Below are positions 58,301-64,000 of a stretch of DNA of 64,000 bases, one piece after another. The notes beneath the pieces were generated by a model. That model had not been told where the DNA came from and made no database searches. It saw only the letters and a program-made list of their open reading frames with translations. The stretch is from Monoplex corrugatus (lineage: Eukaryota > Mollusca > Gastropoda > Littorinimorpha > Ranellidae), in the NCBI GenBank assembly GCA_030674185.1, contig CM060314.1, forward strand, positions 20,694,587-20,758,586, read 5' to 3'. Each line of letters begins with the position of its first letter. Positions within the stretch are counted from its first letter, which is position 1. Made by a program: the position numbers and the translations under genes.

Positions 58301-59340
58301 ACCTCGTCTGATGGTTTGCCCTGCCAGAACAGGGTGAAGTCTCTCTCCCTCACAGATCCTGTTTCTGGGAGCCTGGTTTCTTGAAGGGCGACGATGTCCA
58401 TCTGCAGTCTGCTCAGTTCTCTGTCGATGACGGCTGTCTTGCGAGCATCATTTACTTCCTGCAGGTCGTCAGAAAAGCCTGGTGTTATTGTCCTTACGTT
58501 CCATGTGCCCAATTTCAGGGCGGGAGTTTTCATTTTTCTGTTGCCTGGTGCACAGTTGTCGATCCGCTTGTCGGCTTTCACCCAGTGAGGCTAACGGACC
58601 GTGGCGGGGCAGCACCTTACTAGCTGGGGGCTGCCCAGCTTAAGGCGGGCGGTAGCTGCCCAGTGAGATGCGACGACCTCTCCCACCGTCGGAAGCAGCC
58701 CCTGGCGTCTGACTCTACGCCAATTGAGCATGCAGACTTAAAACCGGTAAACTGCTACTTCCCGTGTTTAGTCGACGCTACAAAGCGAAGCTGGAGTGAC
58801 CTCTCCAGAGCGCAAGGCCTGGGTAAGTAAGTGTGGAGGGCAAGCTGTTACCCATGCAGCAGACCCCCCCTCTCCACGTCGCTGAAATGGTCCATTGGAA
58901 AGGCAAGCGCCGATACACATGGTTCCAGTGCCGTCGCAGGAGTTGCCAGAACGTTGCTGTATACAGCCTCGGACTGCCTTGGGGACTCCGGCTCCGGATT
59001 TTTCCTCAGGGTTGACTCCCGAAGCCTTTCCTATGAGTGGGTATGGCCGCAAGGCAGCGGAGGTTTGAAATCAGAGTTTTCCTTCTCTTAGATGAGCTGT
59101 CTTCCCAGACTGATGAGCCCCATCTACCCAAAGCACTGGTTTTCAGGCGCCAGTAACCCGCCTTCACCCCTTCTCCTATCAGTAGTAGCAGTTCCGCCGG
59201 GCTTATATCTAAGCCACACGAGCAGGCTAGGAGCTGGACTTAGTTGTCAGAGGCTGTTGGAGACGTGCGCCGTGAGGGGCATTTTATAGACAATGGGAGC
59301 TTGTCCCCATTGCCACCCCTCGGCTATGACAACCTTGGGC
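55305..59340 (-). mobile_element. RTE/CFDP2-type LINE, nearly full length
   Basis: Minus-strand element with a GC-rich 5' region (59340-58582), a single long endonuclease-RT ORF, and a 3' end of 'GACGCCTATGATGAT' at about 55305. The 5' limit is inferred from the change in base composition and the palindrome at 59341. No separate ORF1 was confidently found in the 5' region. Confidence 0.85.
55360..58533 (-). CDS. LINE APE endonuclease-reverse transcriptase
   Basis: First in-frame ATG at 58533 (a 'MKTPALKLGTWNVRT' start); about 1,057 residues. Endonuclease: 'LGTWNVRTI', 'IVALQETRLP', 'SAYAPT', 'IAGDFNARVG', 'DLILTRR' and 'CDTDHSLV' (catalytic His). RT: 'YRGKSLLNIVGKVFARVVL', 'ESQCGFRANRSTIDMIFSL', 'FVAFIDLTKAFDLVSRDGLF' (motif A), 'SGVKQGCVLAPTLFGIFF' (motif B), 'FIFADDAAVTAHS' (motif C), 'FVYLGSTISDTLSLDIELN' and 'LLYGSESWTLRARQEQKLN'. 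The frame is intact until about 55480, where a one-base shift moves the usual C2H2 tail 'ICALCHRDCHSRVGLASH' (55430-55370) into another frame. It nicks target DNA and primes cDNA synthesis. Confidence 0.93.
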   Translation of the reverse strand: MKTPALKLGTWNVRTITPGFSDDLQEVNDARKTAVIDRELSRLQMDIVALQETRLPETGSVRERDFTLFWQGKPSDEVREHGVGFAVRNRLLGSITPLAEGTERILSLRLQTSSGPVSLISAYAPTLASTAEAKDKFYDDLSAAIRRIPDRELLFIAGDFNARVGVDYNSWPTCLGQFGTGKMNENGQRLLELCCHYGLCVSNTFFNTKPQHRVSWRHPRSKHWHQLDLILTRRVNLSSIKITRSYQSADCDTDHSLVCSNVKLRAKRLHRTRKEGRPRIDTSKTRDQRKVEEFARVLEDSLPGPPTANAQDRWEHFRDAVYNAAMSTFGKKTSKSADWFEAHSEEMTPVIEAKRNALTAYKSNPSEQNLQVLRAARSKVQQCARQCANGYWLQLCSQIQTAADTGNIKAMYEGIKQALGPTQKKTASLKSATGEVIQDREQQMERWVEHYTELYARETVVSEDALNAIECLPELEELDREPTIDELSEALDSLASGKAPGKDGIPAEVLKCCKETLITELHEILCLCWSEGEVPQDMRDANVVTLYKNKGDRSDCNNYRGKSLLNIVGKVFARVVLKRLQVLAEQVYPESQCGFRANRSTIDMIFSLKQLQEKCREQRQPLFVAFIDLTKAFDLVSRDGLFKILPQIGCPPKLLSIIRSFHEDMKGTVVFDGSTSAAFNIRSGVKQGCVLAPTLFGIFFAVMLKHAFDPAAEGIYLRTRTDGKLFNLSRLRAKTKVQLRCLRDFIFADDAAVTAHSAEDLQQLMTRFSDACQNFGLTISLKKTQVMGQDVDSPPAISINDHELDVVHDFVYLGSTISDTLSLDIELNRRIGKAATTMARLTKKAWNNSKLTEHTKIQIYRACVVSTLLYGSESWTLRARQEQKLNAFHMRSLRRILNITWQDKVPNNTVMERAGCTSMYTLLKQRRMRWLGHAVRMDDGRIPKDLLYGKLVQGKRPTGRPQLRFKDVCKRDLKALNIDKDNWEATALERSAWRQTVQKGLSKFEETLAQRHEEKRKGEERLQPRQTDQRQTSSVPSATGTVIPASDWPATPGAAPE

Positions 59341-59400
59341 ACGGTATTATCTATATATAACATCTATATATATATAGATGTTATATATAGATAATACCGT
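59341..59400. repeat. Perfect 60-bp palindrome
   Basis: Left arm 59341-59370 and right arm 59371-59400 are exact reverse complements with no spacer ('ACGGTATTATCTATATATAA' opens it; 'ATATAGATAATACCGT' closes it). It lies at the inferred 5' end of the LINE. Bases 59340 and 59401 do not pair. Confidence 0.97.
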
Positions 59401-60262
59401 AGCTGGTTTTTGTTTTATGTTCCCTCGTTTCTTTTTTTTTCCTAAAGCGGCTTCTATTCAGACTTAATCGTGCTGTGGGCTCACTGCAAAATTTTAGTCC
59501 GCACAGTAGGATTGCATTTACTTTACTGATGCGTCATTACTGCTCAAATTTCCTCACCAACAAATGCAAGCGATTATATTTCTCGAGCCTGGTTGACACC
59601 AGGATATATTATGAAAGTAAGCGTGCAAAACAGCACTGTCAGGCAGTCTCAGTCTTAGGGGAGGTCGACAGCATCATGATCATCATTCCTACTATCGCAA
59701 AATCATTAATACCTATTGTCTAGATTGTGTGGTTTTGCATGCCATGACCACACAATGGCCTCAGCTTCAGTAACTGCTACTGCTTCCATCATGCCTGAGA
59801 TAAACTTAAGTTTGATGTTAGTGGTTCATGAGAGCTGTGGTTGGAGACCGTGGTGGTAGTTTGCTCACGAGGAGAGGGGTCTGCCATTCGCTCTGAGCGA
59901 TTATTGACGTTAGAAAGAGATTACTTGACAATGTCCTTGGTAAGCTCGATTGCAATGAAACACTGTTCAAATCCACTAAGGTGATCCAGTTGCAGTACAG
60001 TCTGTTCCAGTGGGTAGCTCAACAGCAGTTTAACATTGCCAGCTGCATTGGGCTTCCTGTTATTGAGACTTTGACTGACTGAACTTGGGGCAAGTGATAC
60101 AGTGACAAGCCAGAACAAGCTTCTTGGGATCAAGGCCAATGAAGTGTTGCAGAAGGTAGGGTAGAAAAAAATAATCATTAAATGAAGACAGCACAATGAA
60201 TTAGAATGACAAAGGACATTGGACTAAATAGCAACAGTAAAACAAATAACAGTGACTCTGAC
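59401..60262. other. Transporter intron, no recognised feature
   Basis: Minus-strand frames here lack transporter motifs, and I found no acceptor-donor pair supporting an exon. Confidence 0.4.
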
Positions 60263-60436
60263 CTTAGCCATCATGATGTCATTAGCGACATCAAAGGGAA
60301 CGGCGAGTACACAAGCCCTGTGGATGCCAGACACGGCAGACAGCAGGAAGAAGGATTCCAGTTTCTTTGTTGCCACCGCCACCACGAAAAACACTGCCAT
60401 CACCAGATGAATGGACACGAACTTCCACACGACGGC
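60263..60436 (-). CDS. MFS transporter (SLC45-like), penultimate coding exon
   Basis: Minus strand, acceptor 'TTGTACTTATTGCCCAG' and donor AAG|GTCAGA. Exactly 58 codons, phase 0 at its 3' end. 'AVVWKFVSIHLVMAVFFVVA' begins one membrane helix, 'ESFFLLSAVSGIHRACVLAV' and 'PFDVANDIMMAK' a second. The 'SGIHRA....PF..AND' string resembles the helix-10 region of SLC45-type carriers. It continues at 44297 after a 15,965-bp intron. Upstream exons are not recognised in the remaining 3.5 kb. Confidence 0.75.
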
Positions 60437-61235
60437 CTGGGCAATAAGTACAACCAGTTATTGTTCAGGTGATTTTTGAGCGTTTTCTTTTAATGCGTGT
60501 ATACACGTTGATTTACCCACTGTTCAGGCATTAGGTTGCTACATAGTCTACGTACTTTGGTGGACGTGCATGCTGGAGTTTTTTGCATGTTTCCATAAGC
60601 CACTGGACAGTAACATAAATCATTGATCTTTAAGTGTACACTTGATGTTGAAGGTTACAAAATCGATATAACCTGGGTACTGCCTGGATGGTAAAGATTT
60701 CTGATTATCCAGCTTAACACCCGTTCAGTCATGAATTACAGTGTGTGGTGTCTCCTGGAACCCTCCCCCCCCCCCCTCCCCAGCATGCACATCTTTTAAA
60801 ATTGGAGCCTGCAGGCTGTAAACAATTTCCTGTATAGAGTGAGCCAAATAACAATTAAAGTGCATACACAAATTCGAGAAAAAAGTAGCATTGAAAGAAA
60901 AAAAAAGTCAGAAGAAAAAAGTCAAGATAGTTATGTAATTATAATAACGTCCCGTTAAAAAAACAACAGGTTACATATTTGTCAAGGTAAATGTGGCCTT
61001 GATGAAACATCTGTTGAAATGAAATTTCATTTACACTAAGGACGACAACAGACTGTCACAACAGTCACAAAAATTAAATATTGTTGCAACACTCTGAGAA
61101 AGTGCTGATCACACATCTTTGAGTCCGTGTAACTGTGACCTTGACACTCAGACGCCCAAACGTAACGTTTGTAAATCTTCAACATTCCACACCTTTGACC
61201 ATGATCTGGTACAGATATATCCAGAAACAGCTGAG
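60437..61235. other. No recognised feature
   Basis: Upstream intron of the transporter gene with a C-run at 60766-60776; no exon identified. Confidence 0.4.
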
Positions 61236-61237
61236 AA

Positions 61238-61279
<42 letters not shown>

Positions 61280-61306
61280 CTTCTCTCTCTCTCTGTCTCT
61301 CTCTCT
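61236..61306. repeat. (CT)n microsatellite
   Basis: Immediately precedes the LINE fragment at 61310. Confidence 0.95.
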
Positions 61307-61309
61307 TAT

Positions 61310-62100
61310 GAACAAGGATTTATTTCAGAACTTAGGGATAGACTAGTTGATTCGTACAAACAAAACTGGCACGCTCAAATGGAAGAATCTGAGAAATATG
61401 ATTGGTTCCTTTCCTTTAAAAGTATATTTCAAACCGAAAAATATATAAAGGCTGTAACAAATAAATGGCACAGAAGCAATCTTGCTCGTTTTAGACTAAG
61501 AGCCCTAGGGCTAAATGCAACAAGATGGTTTTACTCATATTCATCGGCACACTCTATTTGTCCCATGTGTGATGCAGAGACAGAAGATGAAATGCATTTT
61601 TTGTTTGTTTGCAAGTCGTATGAAAGTATACGACAAAAATGCATAATCTTTGATGAAGACATTTCAAGTCAAAGGGTCATTACTCATGACTGAAGATGAA
61701 AAATATAAAAAATCCCTCGCTAAATTTATCGCACTTGCTTGGGAAAGTCGGAGAAAGAAAACAACACAGCAATAAATTAATGTAAGTTTATCTCCAGTGA
61801 AGATATCACTTTATACTGTTCTTATGTTTATTTGCCGGATTTGAGTATTTCTCTTACTTATATGACTAATTACGTCGGGTGGTCAACTGTTTCTTCAACT
61901 TTTTGATCAACATTTTTCCTTCAATTTTTTCTTCATCATTAGGAAAAAAAATTAAATGGATGTAATGCCAGCCATGACTATATTTATAAATCTTTATTTC
62001 GCGAAAACGTCGCCGAAAAATTTAATGACTGTTTTATGCTCCTTGCCACAAGGACAAAAATATCAATGGCAATAAACCATTTTCAGTTTCAGTTTTAGTT
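61310..62100 (+). pseudogene. LINE C-terminal region and 3' UTR
   Basis: 'LFQNLGI', stop, 'LVDSYKQNWHAQMEESEKYD', 'FLSFKSIFQTEKYIKAVTNK', 'LARFRLRALGLNATRW', then 'CPMCDAETEDEMHFLFVCKS' (CxxC...HxxxxC, the post-RT zf-RVT finger) and, after a frameshift near 61690, 'DEKYKKSLAKFIALAWESRR'. The 3' UTR ends with repeated TTTCAG (62082-62110). 5'-truncated; not functional. Confidence 0.82.
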
Positions 62101-62107
62101 TCAGTTT

Positions 62108-62111
62108 CTCT

Positions 62112-62176
<65 letters not shown>

Positions 62177-62270
62177 AATTATTTGTCTCTCTCTGTCTCT
62201 GTTTTTGTCCATCTATCTGTCTATGTGACTCTCTCTCTCTCTATCTCTCTTCTCTCTCTCTCTCTCTCTC
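62108..62270. repeat. (CT)n microsatellite
   Basis: Follows the TTTCAG tail of the LINE directly. Confidence 0.95.
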
Positions 62271-62339
62271 ACATACATACGCACGCATGAACACACACAT
62301 TCATCTAGGGCAACAAGTATGGAAAAACATAATCCAAAA

Positions 62340-62459
62340 CAAATGTGACTGCCCGCGTTCAAGCAAACAGGAACCAGAAAAAAAACGAAAAAAGAATAAG
62401 AACGCGTATTTAATACAACAAGACAAGACAATGAAATTTTTAAAGCAATTTTACAATTT

Positions 62460-62555
<96 letters not shown>

Positions 62556-62564
62556 GTGCGTGGG

Positions 62565-62659
<95 letters not shown>

Positions 62660-62725
62660 TCTTGTCTTGTTGTATTAAATACGCGTTCTTATTCTTTTTT
62701 CGTGTTTTTCTGGTTTTGTTATGGA
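62340..62725. mobile_element. Hairpin (foldback/MITE-like) element, copy 2
   Basis: Arms 62370-62428 and 62664-62715 are inverted repeats ('AAGAATAAGAACGCGTATTT', 'AATACAACAAGACAAGAC'). The left outer part 'GCCCGCGTTCAAGCAAACAG' is shared with the hairpin at 11590-11920. The centre is replaced by about 185 bp of GT repeat. Confidence 0.7.
62463..62658. repeat. (GT)n microsatellite inside the hairpin
   Basis: Two pure GT blocks separated by 'CGTGCGTGGGGTGC', ending in GA repeats. Confidence 0.97.
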
Positions 62726-63696
62726 AAAACATGTTTTCCTAAGGGAGATTAATGGAGAGACGGTGACAAAGGGAGACACACAGAGACAGAGATAGACCAC
62801 GACCAGAGTCTTCAACGTAAAAAGTAATACGAGCAGCAACAGCAAAAGCAACAGCTTAAAGCGAAGATAAGAGCAAAATCTGGCAACGCTAAGAATAATG
62901 TAAGTTTGAAGGCGTGTAAATGAATTACAGTTGTGCTTTACTGGACAAAATATCTTCTTTGGTAGTCTGTAAGAGAAAAAACAAACAAAAAATAAACAAA
63001 TAAACAAACAAACAAACAAACTAACAAACAAACAAAAGAGAATACAGAGACGTCCATGCTATATAAATAACTTCCGTTTCCTTTGACAAACCGACAGAAA
63101 GCCAAGAATCTGATCGATCAGACCGATGTCTGTTTAGCGTATGGAGAATGTATAATCGTATGTGCTTTTTCCAAATGACATTGCCCGATTCAGAACAGAA
63201 CATATCTGTAAAATTTACCATATTGCTTTTTTTTTTTTAAATGATATTGTCTGTTTCAATACAGACCCTATCGCAGCTGCCATTATTTACTATCTTCATT
63301 AAGAAACAACAACAACAATAACAGCATCAACAATTATTATAACCACAACCCCAACAATAATAACCAACTCAAAAAAGAGCAGCCAAAATCGATGTTTGAT
63401 AAAAAAAAAAAAAAAGTAAAGGAAGTGAACAAGAAGGAACAATATGAATCAATGTGAATTTAAAAAGTATTAAAAAGAAACAAAAACGAGTGTGCATAAA
63501 TTAAGACTTTAAGTACTTTAAGTACGTTACGACTACAACTACCCCACCCCAGTTCAAAAGTTTCTTTTTTACTGACTGCCCCCTTCCAAAGTCTTGTCTG
63601 ATTTATTCCAGGGGATCTCATCCAGCAAACGAGCAGATATGCCACTGTCATGTGCCAGGCTAATTAAAACATGGTCTGCAAAAATCCCCAGGGTCT
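62726..63696. other. No recognised gene
   Basis: AT-rich, with (AAC)n/(CAAA)n simple repeats at 62975-63035 and 63305-63360. Confidence 0.4.
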
Positions 63697-63911
63697 TGTG
63701 AGGGTTTTGATAGCTGTTCCATGGTCTATAATTATTAGCTGTGAGGGTTTTGATAGCTGTCCCATGGTCTATAATTACTAGCTGTTAGAGTTTTGATAGC
63801 TGTTCCATGGTCTATAATTATTAGCTGTGAGGGTATTGATAGCTGTTCCATGGTCTATAATTATTAGCTGTGAGGGTTTTGATAGCTGTTCCATGGTCTA
63901 TAATTATTAGC
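63697..63911 (+). repeat. 43-bp tandem repeat, exactly five units
   Basis: Unit: 'TGTGAGGGTTTTGATAGCTG', 'TTCCATGGTCTATAATTATT', AGC. 215 bp = 5 x 43, with only a few substitutions between units. Confidence 0.96.
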
Positions 63912-64000
63912 TTGACTGATGTCGTTTTCTCGTACATAGGAACGGTAATAGATTTACCATGTCCATTAAGAACACTTTGTTAAAATAAATCACGCAAAAT

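Noticed and set aside
59921..60196. Extra minus-strand exon of the transporter
   Set aside because: The 90-codon frame lacks membrane-helix spacing and bounded splice sites, and the exons at 60263 and 44297 already join in phase without it.
63570..63680. Minus-strand exon with 'HVLISLAHDSGISARLLDEI' behind a TTTGCAG acceptor
   Set aside because: The frame is short and ends in a stop, and it shows no transporter-like helix or family I recognise, so it cannot be tied to the upstream part of the transporter gene.

Overview
The window is animal nuclear DNA with spliced genes, long repeat-filled introns and many transposons. The mix fits a lophotrochozoan, most likely a gastropod mollusc: tRNA-derived SINEs ending in 'GCGCTATATAAAT'-type or '(AAC)n' tails, CR1-, RTE- and I-like LINEs, Penelope, chromovirus-like Gypsy and piggyBac elements, and a lachesin/IgLON-like gene. 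The organism is an inference; no species marker is present. There are no bacterial features.

Two host genes are visible. (1) A plus-strand gene for a three-Ig-domain, probably GPI-anchored neural adhesion protein (lachesin/IgLON-like) runs from 5898 to 19420. I assembled it from seven coding exons with consistent GT-AG sites and codon phases; the signal-peptide exon was not found. (2) The last two coding exons of a minus-strand multi-pass transporter (MFS, tentatively SLC45-like) lie at 60263-60436 and 44094-44297. They are separated by a 16-kb intron that hosts a complete Gypsy element and a long LINE.

Layout. 1-5.9 kb: LINE fragments, trinucleotide repeats holding three broken copies of the first Ig exon, a CR1 LINE and repeat family R1. 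5.9-19.4 kb: the Ig gene, its introns loaded with piggyBac derivatives, R1 copies, SINEs and a hairpin element. 19.35-20.7 kb: a tandem array whose first unit is the GPI-signal end of the Ig gene, interrupted by a block with a candidate alternative last exon. 20.7-32 kb: SINEs, minisatellites, a second CR1, and a 66-bp satellite at 28.9-30.5 kb. 32.8-35 kb: RNase-H LINE tails alternating with (CT)n. 35.6-37.6 kb: an R1 copy split by an inverted-repeat transposon. 38-40.7 kb: an intact Penelope-like element with a hammerhead-like core. 44.1-60.4 kb: the transporter intron with SINEs, Gypsy (46453-55123), an RTE/CFDP2-type LINE (55305-59340) and a perfect 60-bp palindrome. 61-64 kb: LINE tail, hairpin element and a 43-bp minisatellite.

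The most unusual observations are repeated local copying of pieces of the Ig gene (5' part of its Ig1 exon, half of its Ig3 exon, and its GPI-signal exon), the nested insertions that date these events, and the well-preserved Penelope element. All boundaries were read by eye; repeat ends are approximate unless terminal repeats or target duplications are quoted.
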